Of a stretch of DNA of 64,000 nt, positions 50,676-62,100 are shown one piece after another. Source of the DNA: Euglena gracilis (taxonomy: Eukaryota > Euglenida > Euglenophyceae > Euglenales). The notes beneath the pieces are model-generated. The model saw only the letters and a list, made by a program, of their open reading frames with translations. It was not told the DNA's origin and made no database searches. The stretch covers positions 43,006,212-43,070,211 of the forward strand of contig CP154957.1 in assembly GCA_039621445.1 (NCBI GenBank). The letters are read 5' to 3'. Position 1 is the stretch's first letter, and every line of letters begins with the position of its first letter. The translations under genes were made by a program, and so were the position numbers.

Positions 50676-51013
50676 AAATTATTCACAGAAATGTCTATGT
50701 TATTTCTTTTATTCCATAGCGTCCAGTCCTGTTGGACATAACGAATAAAACTGGAGGCTGGCTCCCAGGTGTCCTCCTCAGGCCCATAGCCTTTCCACCT
50801 GACCTTCCAGTAGTGGATTCCTCGATCAATTTTGTGATCGAGAATTTTGTCCACCACAAAATCATCCGTTTCGGGTAACTTGGACCGGTGCTTAAAATAA
50901 AGGCACGGTGGTGCTTTGCCATTAGGCGGGGAAAGGTATGGCTTGAAATCATCCATGTGAACATCCTCGATCCCGTTGGGCAGTGCCACCCTATAGCGGC
51001 CACTGTTACCCAC
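50672..51013 (-). CDS. pol: Chromodomain (end of pol, element A)
   Basis: A 113-codon frame with DDFVVDKILDHKIDRGIHYWK-type chromodomain sequence, the aromatic/W residues HYWKVRWKGYGPEEDTWEP, and a short tail. Upstream (HMDDFKPYL) it continues the SH3-like integrase tail. It lies one frame away from the integrase core, so a frameshift near 50950-51010 separates them. Confidence 0.92.
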   Translation of the reverse strand: MGNSGRYRVALPNGIEDVHMDDFKPYLSPPNGKAPPCLYFKHRSKLPETDDFVVDKILDHKIDRGIHYWKVRWKGYGPEEDTWEPASSFIRYVQQDWTLWNKRNNIDISVNNF

Positions 51014-51747
51014 GCGTTCGAGAATTTCACAGGGCCCGAGCCAGAGGGGTCTAGTTTGGAAGCCTGCATACCGATTCGGCTATTCCGAACCCATACTCGA
51101 TCACCAGCACTATAGCCAGGTGATTTGAATTCTTGTAAAAATTTATTTCTCTTTTGAGAATGGACATCAGTAATGCGTTTCTGAACAGTAGTTCTGAGAG
51201 ACTCTAGCTCGGAGAACCATGTCTCACAGGTTACGCTACTACGAGCTGGTCTCTCTGATGGTATATCACCAATTGCTGGGTGGTCTCGCCCAAAAACATT
51301 TTTATATGGGTAGTGCGGTAAAACTAAACCCGGTAGGGTGTTTATATAAAAGAGGGACCATGCCAAAACCTGGACCCAGGTCTGGCGCGAGTCAGCCAGT
51401 GAAAGACGGAGCATGTTTACAACAGCTTTCACTGCATCCTCGGCGCGGCCATTGCCCTTCGGGCGATATATAATGGAAAACTGCTGTTCGATTCCCAGTA
51501 AACCACATAGGGTTGTGAAGAATCGAGATGAGATCAAATGATCTTGATCACTGGCAATCTCATTCGGTAAGCCCATTAGGCAGATACACTTCTCCATAAA
51601 AATCTGCGCTAAAATTTGCGCGGTCAACCTTGCCTTTTGGCATGGAATGGCTAGTATGTAACCACTCAGCCTACAGACGACAACAAAAACATAATCGTAA
51701 ATCTTGCCGTCTGATCCTTTGCAAGGTTCTAATTCCAGAAAATCCAT
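50695..51747 (-). CDS. pol: Integrase catalytic core (pol, element A)
   Basis: DDE core: D2 in MDFLELEP, D67 in ASDQDHL and E103 in NGRAEDAV, with the standard 35 residues between the second D and E. A GDRVWVRNSRI strand follows. The last ~100 codons are out of frame with the chromodomain and are a by-product. The HHCC module precedes it in another frame. Confidence 0.9.
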   Translation of the reverse strand: MDFLELEPCKGSDGKIYDYVFVVVCRLSGYILAIPCQKARLTAQILAQIFMEKCICLMGLPNEIASDQDHLISSRFFTTLCGLLGIEQQFSIIYRPKGNGRAEDAVKAVVNMLRLSLADSRQTWVQVLAWSLFYINTLPGLVLPHYPYKNVFGRDHPAIGDIPSERPARSSVTCETWFSELESLRTTVQKRITDVHSQKRNKFLQEFKSPGYSAGDRVWVRNSRIGMQASKLDPSGSGPVKFSNAWVTVAAIGWHCPTGSRMFTWMISSHTFPRLMAKHHRAFILSTGPSYPKRMILWWTKFSITKLIEESTTGRSGGKAMGLRRTPGSQPPVLFVMSNRTGRYGIKEIT

Positions 51748-52160
51748 GCAGAGGGACGTAAAAAGGTCGGGGGGTACGGGGAAAAAGTGAAGCGTACCAG
51801 GGGGGGGTACCTCTGCGCGGTTTCACCGCTTGACAAATTTGGCACCGTTGCGAAATTTGCAAGCAGCGCGAGTGCAAATCTTTTTCTTTCAGGGTTGTAC
51901 AATACCTGCGACCCACCAAAGAAAGAAGTTTGGTGGCCCCAGGATGACCTTGGTTGTGATAATATAAAAGTACTTCATCAACCAAGTCACGGGGTATACA
52001 ATATTTATATCCCGCATCATCGCGGTAAACCAACCGTAATGGGGAAAGGGAATAATTATGTACAACCTCTCTTTTCCCGTTTCATCGATTTCTCGTTCAT
52101 TGCCAGTCTCTCCTATACGGGGGAGAAGGCGGCGAGACCGCACACCTGGTCCCCGTCGCA
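51671..52160 (-). CDS. pol: Integrase zinc module (pol, element A)
   Basis: Frame with VLLYYHNQGHPGATKLL and CQICQAVKPRRG, i.e. the H..H and C-x2-C of the integrase N-terminus. It then loses frame (FPRTPRPFYVPLHGF) shortly before the catalytic core, which starts in the next frame. RNase H ends at 52161. Confidence 0.85.
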
Positions 52161-53255
52161 TTACGCGATCTGAATCTCCTTCCCGCCTCTTCTTTCGCGA
52201 ATGGGATTATTTCCATGACCCTGTATATAGCACGATAGTGCACAGACTGCGCAATGGCGAGCCAAAATATCGTCGGCTGCGTCATATCGACGTGCAAATT
52301 CTTCAGCCTCTTGGCTTCCATGAAAGGTGGTCTCACCGGGGTAATGCCAGGGTGCTCGACTGAGCGGGTCTGCTACTTTTTGTGTATGTCCAGGGGTATA
52401 TACAACCACTAGGTTGAACTCGCTCAAAAATTCATGCCATCGGCATCTTCGGCCTACGGATGACATGGCTTTGTTCAGATCCTCGGTATACCAGTGTTGA
52501 AGACTCTCATGGTCAGTCAGCACCAGTATTTGTACCAAAGAACTGGCGACCCAGCTACGGAATTTTTGTAAAATAAGTACGATTGCGTACGTTTCCTTCT
52601 CACGGATACTCCATTTGACTTGGCCTTTGCCATCTTCACCTTGTAGCTTTCGACTGAAGAATGCTACAGGACGTAATTCGTTAGCCGCGTTATGCTGGCT
52701 TAGAACTCCGCCTACAGCATAATCGCTGCTATCGACTTCTAGCACATAAGGCTTGTAGGGATCCGCGATGTCGAGTACGACATTTTCAAGCATTAGCTTC
52801 TTAATGCTCTCTAGAGCTTCAAACACATCTGCGTCCCATTTGATTTTGGTATTCTCGGGTGCGCGATTTTTGAGTTGCCTCGTTAGAGGTACCACGATTT
52901 TCGCGAAATCTTTCATGTAAATCGCGAAATATTGGGCTAATCCCAAAAATCCTTTCAAATGGGTGATGGTCTTAATGACCTCAGGTGTCCATTTCTTAAT
53001 GGCCTCTAGCTTGCTAGGCGCCGCTCGGCGTTGGCCATTATTGAGAATGAGACGGCAAAACTTTATCCTTTCGCGAAATAAGTGCATTTTAGCACCTTTA
53101 ACAAAAAGTCTATGCTTGAGAAATGCGGCTAATACCGCGCGAACATCACGATAGTGAATGTCGAGAATATTCTCGTGTGTATTCGCTGAAGGAGGGGGGG
53201 TACCAACCAAAGCATCATCAATGTATACCAGCGCAAACCGTAAATCCCGTAAGAC
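52161..53255 (-). CDS. pol: RT thumb/connection and RNase H (pol, element A)
   Basis: After an in-frame UAG (53253-53255 region) the RT continues with ALVYIDDALVGT, the YxDD active site, then FLGLAQYFAIYMKDFAKIV. RNase H follows: YVLEVDSSDYAVGGVLSQ, RPVAFFSRKL, ILVLTDHESLQHW, YTPGHTQKVADPLSR. The tail DILARHCAVCALSCYIQG is not typical of the family. Confidence 0.9.
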   Translation of the reverse strand, partial: VLRDLRFALVYIDDALVGTPPPSANTHENILDIHYRDVRAVLAAFLKHRLFVKGAKMHLFRERIKFCRLILNNGQRRAAPSKLEAIKKWTPEVIKTITHLKGFLGLAQYFAIYMKDFAKIVVPLTRQLKNRAPENTKIKWDADVFEALESIKKLMLENVVLDIADPYKPYVLEVDSSDYAVGGVLSQHNAANELRPVAFFSRKLQGEDGKGQVKWSIREKETYAIVLILQKFRSWVASSLVQILVLTDHESLQHWYTEDLNKAMSSVGRRCRWHEFLSEFNLVVVYTPGHTQKVADPLSRAPWHYPGETTFHGSQEAEEFARRYDAADDILARHCAVCALSCYIQGHGNNPIRERRGGKEIQIA

Positions 53256-53960
53256 CTATTGGATCATGCGCTGAAACATTGCTGGTCCATTCTTAACACA
53301 CATTGGTAAAACCGTCCATTGGTAAACACCTTTAGGTGTGACAAAAGCCGCATAGGCTTGTGAATCGGGATCCAGATGCATTTGGTGGAAACCATCCTCC
53401 AGGTCGAAAATTGACCACAAGCGGTTATCCGCTTGTTTTGTGATGAGGTCCTCTATGAGAGGTAACGGGAATCGGTCATCCTTGGTTTGTGAATTTAAGT
53501 ACCGATAATCCAGTACTAGTCTCCACTTTTTCTGACCTGATGGGTCTGGGGGCTTAGGAACTTGGGAGGTCCATTCACTCTTGGAAGGGATGATCCACTT
53601 CTGCTCTATGAGCTTTTCGAACATTTCATTGAGAGCTATCACTCTTTCTCCTGAACAACGGAAAAATTTCCGATGCATTGGCTTTGCGCGTTCCTTAAGC
53701 ACAATCTTACAAACTCCAAAAGGTCCGCGGATAGCGGGATCTATATCGCAAGCGTAAACAGGATTTTCCAAAGCACCAGAAAATTCGCGACTGATGCGCG
53801 TACAAAATTCTGCTGAACTGGGGTGCTGTCCTGCACTTTCAATGGCAGCGGAAACCTGTTGATGGGTCATATCGACCATAGGGGCTTCCGAACGGTGATG
53901 CCTATCGGCATTACGGACAAAAGCCGTATCCGCTCCCACATGGTCAGTATGATCCAACAC
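53256..53960 (-). CDS. pol: Reverse transcriptase fingers/palm (pol, element A)
   Basis: VKKWRLVLDYRYLNSQTKDDR-type motif, SIFDLEDGFHQMHLD (first catalytic Asp) and GVYQWTVLPMCVKNGPAMFQRMI. It ends at a UAG in the same frame as the following YIDD segment, so RT is split by one nonsense codon. The canonical 'MPFGLKNAP' is here LPMCVKNGP. Confidence 0.92.
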   Translation of the reverse strand: MLDHTDHVGADTAFVRNADRHHRSEAPMVDMTHQQVSAAIESAGQHPSSAEFCTRISREFSGALENPVYACDIDPAIRGPFGVCKIVLKERAKPMHRKFFRCSGERVIALNEMFEKLIEQKWIIPSKSEWTSQVPKPPDPSGQKKWRLVLDYRYLNSQTKDDRFPLPLIEDLITKQADNRLWSIFDLEDGFHQMHLDPDSQAYAAFVTPKGVYQWTVLPMCVKNGPAMFQRMIQ

Positions 53961-55405
53961 ACTAACATTCAGGGCCGGTGATTGAGAAACATGGAAAGCA
54001 TCAAAGAAACAAACACGATAATGATTTCTTTAAAAGGCGGTAATACCACTCCACAGAAATCCTCGAATAGAGGAACATCGTTTGGTAGGTCCCACCAATA
54101 AAATGTGACATAAGTCGAATTTTGAAACCATTCCGCGTCGAGATTCACAGGAACAAGTAATGCGCCTCGCGCTTAATCCTTGAATATCTTATCTACAACA
54201 AGTGGGAGAAGTTTCAGGGGTGGATGCATCCGTAGGATAGTATCTCCCCAAAACTTATCAAAAGCGTTAGAATGTTGCGACCAATGTCGCGGTAATCGCG
54301 AATGCGCGTTGGAGGAGAATACTTCAATTTCCAAGGTCAAATCAAATGTATCCGCCATATCGGCGATGTTTGAAAACCAATGTTTCAAAAATCGATATTG
54401 ACCAAGTTGAAAAGCATTCCCGGTATCCGTGGTGTACTTTGAGAGCTGCTCAACATCCTGAAGGGGGGGAACACGCTGTAATACAGAACAACGAAATTAT
54501 GAATCATCCACAGACATGTACATAGGACTCAATCCAGGTGGCGCATGGGTGGGTTGGGCATATACCCAATCATCGGCGATGCGCGATAGCGCGGAATGCG
54601 CGATATGCGCGGGATTCGCACTATGTGCGGCAAGCGCGATATGCGCGGGATTTGCACTATGTGCGACCAGCGCGATATGTGCGGGGGTGTTGGAGAGCGC
54701 CATAGGCGCATGGGGAGCGCTATGCGAAAATCCGAAAAAGGGAGGCTATGCCTTTGCACTGTAGTGCTTGACTCACTTTCGCGAATTGCGAAACACCGCC
54801 AAGTGGATTTGTGAGCTGTGAATATTTACCAAGTGTATTGATGGGTGTATCACCCATGGTACCAAGGCTGTGTACCTTTTGGTTATCTATTAAATCCGTA
54901 CCAGGTGTATAGGTACCACTACCAGGTGAAGGAGGGGAAAAATTCCCGGTTTCGGGATCCAATCGGATTAGTTTGGAAGTTTCAACTACACATCCACAAT
55001 CAAAATCATCGTCTGCGGAAATTCTCTGACAGTGAGCGCATTGGTAGGAGGGTTGGTGCATGTGGTGCGCGTTTGTGTGGGTATCAGTGCATAAGTTGGT
55101 GTCGGTTGGGGTAGCTGCTGGGGGGTGTACAGGGGTGTCTGTAGTCGACACACCTGGTGGAAAACAAAAAAGTTGTGCAGCTGGGCGGCTACTCGACACC
55201 GTTATAACTTCAGGCCTTTGGGCTTTCGCCTGGGAACCCAGCGAAACGTGCGGGGTTAAGCTACTGGCTTTCCCTACCGCATGGGAAACGAGCGGTAAAA
55301 GTGCGGTGGGTAGGGAGGCAGCTTTCTCTTTACCCCTAGGGTAGGAAACGGTGTTTTCGGTTGTGGAAAACGTTGTGGAAATGCGGGGGGATATCCTGGG
55401 GGATG
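53961..55405 (-). CDS. Linker region of pol, element A (broken frames)
   Basis: Several frames (54173-54388, 54497-54703 and part of 54720-55631) carry ordinary protein-like sequence without motifs. The piece at 54497-54703 repeats AHSANPAHIAL and comes from a GCGCGATATGCGCGGG word repeated in the DNA. Probably a spacer between protease and RT; function not recognised. Confidence 0.5.
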
Positions 55406-56071
55406 TCACGGGGAACAAGTTCCGGGGTGTGGTGTGTGTGCGGGGGTAGTGCGCAAACCGTGCGAAGGACAATCCACCACCAATCGGTGTTGCCGGAGGA
55501 ATGGAAATCCGAGTATGACATCTGACCTGGCGATATTCGCCTCGAATGCCCAAGTACCCAGAAAATTTTGGAATTGTGGGGGGTGTGTGTGGTGCTTCGG
55601 GATAATGGGGAGGACTATGTCCAAAATGCATCCCAAGTCATCACCGCACATGGGGCTGTTGTCTGCAGTCATAATTTTGATGGGATTCTTGGCATGAACC
55701 AAGAGGGGGGTGGGTATGAGTCCTTTGCGGAAAAGAAGGGGGATTCGACACCCTGTGTCGACTAAAATTTTGGCTTGTGCACGGAAATTTTTAGTTTTGA
55801 TTTTCGCTTGGACCGAAAGTTCCATGGGGGGTACGCAAAGCGAAGGGTCGGGTGTAAAATTGTTGTTGCGCCAAGTGTTCCATGACCCTTGGCTTACTTT
55901 GCTCAACATTCCAAGCAAAAATTTGGCGCGGGGAGTGGGGGACCCGAATATTTTCCGGGTACCGACCAAAAAGACCGATGGGCAGGGGGGGCAGGGGTGA
56001 TCAGTTCCAACCTCCATCTGTTCATCAGCCCAGAGGTCCGTGCCCTCAGACCTCGGGCTCCCATACTCCAT
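55406..56071 (-). CDS. Aspartic protease (element A)
   Basis: KILVDTGCRIPLLFRKGLI carries the DTG catalytic motif. IMTADNSPMCG and ARSDVILGFPFLRQHRLVVD match the flap and the ILG motif of retropepsins. It cleaves the polyprotein in the particle. Upstream acidic/Pro sequence links it to the Gag C-terminus. Confidence 0.88.
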   Translation of the reverse strand: MEYGSPRSEGTDLWADEQMEVGTDHPCPPCPSVFLVGTRKIFGSPTPRAKFLLGMLSKVSQGSWNTWRNNNFTPDPSLCVPPMELSVQAKIKTKNFRAQAKILVDTGCRIPLLFRKGLIPTPLLVHAKNPIKIMTADNSPMCGDDLGCILDIVLPIIPKHHTHPPQFQNFLGTWAFEANIARSDVILGFPFLRQHRLVVDCPSHGLRTTPAHTPHPGTCSP

Positions 56072-56091
56072 ATCGGAGTCGGCCTTTTGGC

Positions 56092-56952
56092 CTATGGTGG
56101 ACTTCCTAGAATAAATTGCGCGTATCGCGCGAATGGCATTCCTATCTTGCGCCAGCTCATTCTCGGTGCTCTCATCCCCCTCCCTGCCCGAAGCCAGGTC
56201 TTTTTCCTCGATAGAGGATATTTTGAAACCAACCCGCTGCCTATTGGCAGAACCGCGATTGGAATCGCGATGACCATGGCTAGGGCGGGGAGAGCGGGAA
56301 CGGGGGCACTTGGATGAATGGTGGTCTTTAGACCCACAAAGGGAACAACGATTTCGCGAATGCGATTGCCTTTTGGCATCATACCGACGCGGGGAGCGGA
56401 TATCCGCTCGACCGCGGTGGGATCGCGAAGAGTATGACCCACTTCGCGACCGAGATCGCGAAGAATCGCGATTGGCATCCCGATTGCGGGTAGGGTGGCG
56501 GGGGGACCGACCACACGGTATAAAACCACGCTATTGCGGTGGGGAGAACGAGAACGCCGTCTTCCATCACCCGATCGGTATCCCGACCGCTGTGAACGCG
56601 CAGATCGTAAGGAACGCGAACTCCAGGAAGAGAGGGATCCTCAGGGACCCTTACTGCGCTTTCGCGCTTGGGGGTTCGGACATTCGCGAGACATATGTCC
56701 CAGTTGATTACACAAAAAGCAAACTTTGTCCGAAACTTGGTCAGAAGAGCGCGAATAGCGCGGTTTAGATTCCCGTGTCGGGGATCTGGGGTTTGAGCGC
56801 GGATAGCGCGGTTTGGAATCACTGGATGGTGATTTTGGTGATTTTGGGGAGGTAGTCCTTTGGACTGCATGGACTGAACCGGTGGGTACACCCGCGGTAG
56901 GGTGGTGGTGATATGCCGATTCAATCTGTCCCAGAAGTTGTGATAACTTCAT
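56092..56952 (-). CDS. gag: Nucleocapsid: CCHC knuckle plus Arg/Ser-rich region (element A)
   Basis: VCFLCNQLGHMSRECPNP is a CCHC zinc knuckle (C-x2-C-x4-H-x4-C). Before it lie SPKSP/KPRYPRS-type basic repeats. After it, in broken frames, the DNA has repeated TCGCG(A)A words and encodes Arg/Ser-rich sequence. It binds RNA for packaging. Confidence 0.88.
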
Positions 56953-56959
56953 TTGTTTG

Positions 56960-58674
56960 GAAATCTAATTCCAACTCTCATCGAGGGTCAAAATGTGTCC
57001 CGCGAGTTCCTCGCGGTGAATCTCCTTGATGAGTTTGGGGATGTAGCGCAGTAATACCGCATCAAATTGTTCTTTGATTTGCTTTTCCCCTAACTCATCA
57101 ACCTCGGCTGCTTATGCAAGCCACTTGGAGTACCACAAGTCTATCGCCTTCCATTTGCGGTCCGGGGGGTGAATTGGCGCCATTTGTTTTCCAGACTGAT
57201 TCTTGAAACCAAACTGGAGCAGGAGGAAGCATATTGCTCGACCAATTCTTCAAAAGAAATGCGCCTGCCAATGACCAATTTTCTGGCGCGTTCTTTTTCA
57301 TCCCTGGGGAGGCAATCGATGAATTCCATCCTGATTACCTCCGGGTTCTCAACTTGGGTGGGTCCGTTCAAATCCCAGAAATATTCCCAATCGCGGAAAA
57401 ATTGTTTCCATGTGGTGGGGTCACCGTCCCATTGGGGCTTCACCTTGTTCGCTATAGCGATTTCTGAGAAACCCGTGGCCCTTCGGTGGTATTCCAGGGG
57501 CGTGGGCCCGGGCGCGAAATCGCACCATGTGCGGGTATTCCCGTGGTTGCACCAAGGGTATTGTTCGGGTTATTTTGCGAATGCGCATGGAACATACCAC
57601 TTAGTGTACCATAGGTACCATGCACATTTGGGGAATCGCGATTGCGCGAATGGTGATGCGGTTGCGCATGTGGGGGTGAGGTATCACATGGTTGCACCAT
57701 TGGTGCTACTAAGCGAATTTGGGAGGTATGACCAATACCCGGTGTAGGGGTGCGGAACTTACCACGAATTAGTTCGGATCCCCGAATCTCTTGATTTAAG
57801 AGGGGGGTGGGTCTGGTTTTGGCTTGAAAACCAGACTCATCATCCGAAAACTCGTCCATTGGGACTGGTAATGCTAATGAGGGAACCACCGCATGAGCGG
57901 AAACGCGATTTGGTGGCAATGTGCCTGTGGACTCGGGAAATGGTGCGCGAATAGCGCTTTTGGAGCTGGAAGATGCCGCAAGTGTGCCAACCATACCCGA
58001 TTGCGGGTTTTGGTGGATGGAACGCATTTGTGCGTGAATTTAGTCCAGATTTGTTGCAAATTCATGCACACTTTGCTCCAAATGGTCAACAACCTGCCAA
58101 TTGTCGGTTATCCGACGCACATCCTCCTGCAAACGCTTAATCCGCCTACGGTATGAGGGTAATTCATCCAAAAGCGGGATTTTGTCAGAAATTGACTAAA
58201 AATCGTGCCAAATTGCACGAAACCCAGTGTTCAATTCCTGTAAATTCCTGGAAATGGCCTTCAATTGTGGAGATGGCTTGGTGGGTTGGTCCGAATGCGG
58301 ACTTTTGACCTTTTCAGCCATTGACTGTTCCATCAAGACAGAAACTTGCGCGGATAGCGCGGTAATGTCATTTTTCAGTTCTGTGACATCCTGCTTCACC
58401 GTTTTCTCGGTGTTCACGAGACTGTCACAAAATCCTTGCATGATTTGGTGATTTTCCGTGCGCATTTCTGCGCAAATCTGGTCCAAGTGTGTTTTTTTGG
58501 AGTGTGGGGATAGGTGTTGGTAACGGCAATGTGCATTGGGGTGGTGATTGCACCTGAAGCATTTTTGTGCTCATTTCTTGCATGCGTTTGTGCAGATCCG
58601 CTATCGCGGTGTGCACGACGGTAACATCCGGGATCCTACCAGCTACTTCCGCATGGCGGGTGTGCAACTTAGAG
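56960..58674 (-). CDS. gag: Gag N-terminal and capsid region (element A, broken)
   Basis: 58667-58425 and 58486-58196 encode a coiled coil (DLHKRMQEMSTKM; VKQDVTELKNDITALSAQVSVL). 58027-57452 is Pro/Ser/His-rich. 57443-57141 is a retrotransposon Gag domain (DPTTWKQFFRDWEYFWDL, RMEFIDCLPRDEKERARKLV). Frames change several times. The start is not certain because the first codon right after the LTR is TTG. Confidence 0.75.
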
Positions 58675-59169
58675 TGTACGTCCTACCTTATCGCTTTCGC
58701 CCTTTGGTGCGCAGAAATAGATATAAGTAGGAGTAACAAGAAAAATATAAAATAAATATAAAAGTTGTATTGCCCTTTTCCCCAATTAAGAGACAGAACA
58801 CAAGACACGGGAGGAAGCCCTATGGGCTACGACAAAAGATGCCAAGTATCTGGCAGTCCTTTCAGGACTAGTTTGATGAAATCAAACTTGAAGATTGAAG
58901 GTAGAAAATAATACCACCTGCAGAGAGGAGGTCACGTGACCACACGTGATCATGATCACGATTATCCCTAAGCTCTGCCACAATCCTAATTCTGAGACTA
59001 TGCTCAGCATTCAGATTGTGGATGAGCAGTTCTATGGCGAACCACAGAACTAGGATCGTGCCTGGTACACATCCCACCCCCAGGGCTATAGCCCGATTTC
59101 CCTACTGGATCAGGTTATCCCAGGCCCGTGGGGGTTCGGACATAGTCCTGAGGGATATGTTCCAGCACA
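58675..59169 (-). repeat. LTR shared between elements A and B
   Basis: Left edge TGTACGTCC at 58675. The right edge (..GCACA at 59169) is tentative. It serves as 5' LTR for A and 3' LTR for B. It contains nested palindromes around GTCACGTGACC and ATGATCACG. I found no TGG-starting primer-binding site directly after it on the minus strand. Confidence 0.65.
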
Positions 59170-62100
59170 TTGCTGCCGACCTCCTATCAGCCAAATGGCA
59201 AGAGGAAAAAGGGAGGGAAAGTGCAAAAGCACGCAAAAACGCGCAAAAGTCGTTAACCGCTTATGCGGTGCCTACTTATTGCGGCAAAGGGGTGTGAGCG
59301 GAAGAGCCCATTGGGAAATCGGGCTGGAAGGTTTCCATTCCAGAAAGTCCCATCCACCCAATTTGGGGTGTGTATGACACGCGGGGAGGTCTCATTCCAT
59401 AACCGGAAAAGATTGAAGGGTAGGGTGTGGAAGGAGGGGGCACCTGGCCAGTCATATCTGACCAGGGAGAAAGACCTATTTACAAAACCAACTGCCGGCG
59501 ACAGCGAGATTTTGCCCAGGGGGTAAAGGAGAGAGGAGTGGGGGGCTGGTCAAAAGACCTTAGAAGAAGTTTTGCTGTCTGGCAGTCTTATGTGGCCTTA
59601 TAGCCGAAAGTAACAAGTTGGGGGCTATTATTACGGTGTGCGCGCTGTACGCTGTGTGTCTTCTTACTGGCGGCATATACCGCTAGGAGAAGGCTTCACA
59701 GCGCTGCGCGGACACGATGTTGTCGATGGGGTATCCCCAGAGGCATATACCTCGACAGGTGGGCGATAGCCCTAACGAGAGGGGGTCATATGCTAGTAGA
59801 AATACATAATGGCAGATGTGCCTGGGATGCATCCCGAATACAGGGCCTATAGGCCTGATGGAAAGGTCAGAACAGGGTCCATGGACCTGTGGCCTGTAAG
59901 CCTGGGGTATCTATGGCACAGATGGCCATTTGCTGGGAGTCGGTGGTCTGATCTCCCGAACGTAATGTCCTTCAGGAGATTCCACTATCTCCAGTATCGG
60001 AGGTTCGAAATTTACAAGTTGCCTTTCAGGCTCATCGACATCAAAATCGGGATATTCCCATTTTGGTGTATACCCATCGAGTAATTGTACTCCAAGCCTA
60101 TTGGCTTCTCGATGCAGAAATTTCTGGAGGTTATCCCAGAAGAAAAGTGGCAACATTGCCGGCCAGATCCAAAAATTTAGCCGGGGGTGGTTGCATTGAA
60201 CCTGTGGGGCTATCCCCGGATAAACGGCAGGATCTGCCTTGGTGTGCCAACCTGCGACTCGCGCTCGGATGGTGAAGGGCCTTAAAACTTCTCTTACCCA
60301 ATCGGTAAATTCCACTTTATAGGCCTCAGGGGGGTATTCAGGCAACAAAAATGTAAAATTTGGTCGGTTTGGCAGACTTTGTGCCGAAAAAAGTGGGTAT
60401 ATCACCCTGTCCCAATCGGAGTCTTGAAAAATGTATGGCACTTTGGCCTTGCCTGCTGACTCGACTGCGAGTCGGACAGCTGCCTGTCAAGATGAAAATC
60501 TTTGGCGATTCCGCCTGTGCGGTAGCTGTGTACAGCTTTAAACTTCTTGAACTGGTAGAAATTGATTTGGGACTTATAGTCCTGCTTGAATTTGACCAAT
60601 TGGTGTTCATTTTCTGGTATGACTCTAGTCATACCGCCAGTGGCAGGTAACCAGAATTCTGCCTGTAGGCAGTTGCAGCGGACAGGTATGTCCTTATCAT
60701 AATCGTTTTCCGTCCAACGGAAAGTGTCCATATTGGACCATGTAAGTAGGCAATCGCCACAAACCAATGCTGCGCAATTGCGCACGTATGTATCATGGTG
60801 GAAGCTTATGCTGTCCGGGTTGCGTGTGCAGATATGCAATGCGGGCGTGTCTTTTCGTAGCCTACGGCATGCTGTACATAACCAGAATAGTGGATCATTG
60901 TCCTGGAAATCCAGGACAAAATTTCCTCTAAAACATTGGGCTAATACCCTTGGAGATTTCGCATTCCAAAAACGCCAAGTGTGGCTGGTTGTGAAAATAC
61001 CGGGTTGATCCCGGTGGAACAAGGGCTTGATCCACTTGTTCAGCCAGGGGTCACTGCTATTGCGGATCATATTGATCCTGGCCTGGCGAGTGTTGAGGGG
61101 GTCTACTCGGTACAGTACGTCCTCAGTCCAAAATGGCTCATCGGCCTCGTGAGGGACATTTGACCGAATCGGTCTGATTGTGGGTTTGCACTTAGCGCCT
61201 TCAGAGGTTGCAGCCACATAGCTGACCATGGGTATCGCAGGCCTATGGCATGTGCCAGAGCCATCTCCACCGGACGGTGGTGGCTCATCATCACGCCGCC
61301 TTTCAGCGGGCTTGCAGCCTTCGCCTGAAGGTTTAGTCTTAGGCTTCTTATGCCTGCCATATCGGCGTTCTTACCGAGGGTCTGCCTGAGGCAGTGGTAT
61401 TTCCGCCGTTGGCGGTTTCGGGGTTGCCGTTTTGGCAGGAGTTGCCGATGCTGCCGGTTTGGCAGGAGGCGGTTACATTTCCGCCGTTGGCGGTGTTGGT
61501 GCAGCTGGTTTAGCTGCTGGGACATCCAACTCCATTGGAGTTGTAGCCGTAGGCTGTACGGCTGTTTGAGCTGCTATCTGCAGCAGTAACCCTTTGGGTT
61601 TCGGGAGGGGATGCGGCTGGTGAGCCTCGAGGGGTCAGTACTGCTGATACTGCGGACGTCGCCGCGGTCAGGCCCTGTAACACACCACCTAGAACACCTG
61701 TAGGTATTGTTGGTGATGCGACAGGTTCTGTCGGGGTTGGTGCCGTTGGCACTGCGGGTAAGGCTAGGGGTGGTATCGGAGGTACCGGTGGCTGTTAGGC
61801 CTCGGATGTAGGAGATTGAGACTCTGAGCTGACATCTCCTTCAGGCGGAAGGGGTGTCCTGGAGCCTATTGGGACTGGAGGAAGGGCTGATTGCTGCGGT
61901 TCATCAGCACATATTTCCTCCAAGCCTTCCATGCGGTCTTCACTGCCCTCACCATCACTCTCCTCACTGTCCTCCACCGTTTCTGGTGAAGCGGCAGGGG
62001 CTGCTGGCTGTTCCGCTATAGCGGTATGCACGGCTTCAAGTTGCACAATCGCGCTGGTGGAGGGTGCCGCAATTGCGGGCTGGGGTGAAGAGGTAGCGAC

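Larger units (their letters stand above)
43460..58674 (-). mobile_element. Element A: Ty3/gypsy chromovirus with large 3' ORF
   Basis: Minus strand. 5' LTR at ~58675-59169, then coiled-coil/Gag with CCHC, protease, RT, RNase H, integrase, chromodomain, then ~6 kb of open sequence (ORF3), then the 3' LTR at 43460-43984. In-frame stops and frameshifts interrupt several genes, so this copy is defective. It is inserted into an older RT fragment on the left. A second copy (B) follows head to tail on the right and shares the 58.7-kb LTR. Confidence 0.88.
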
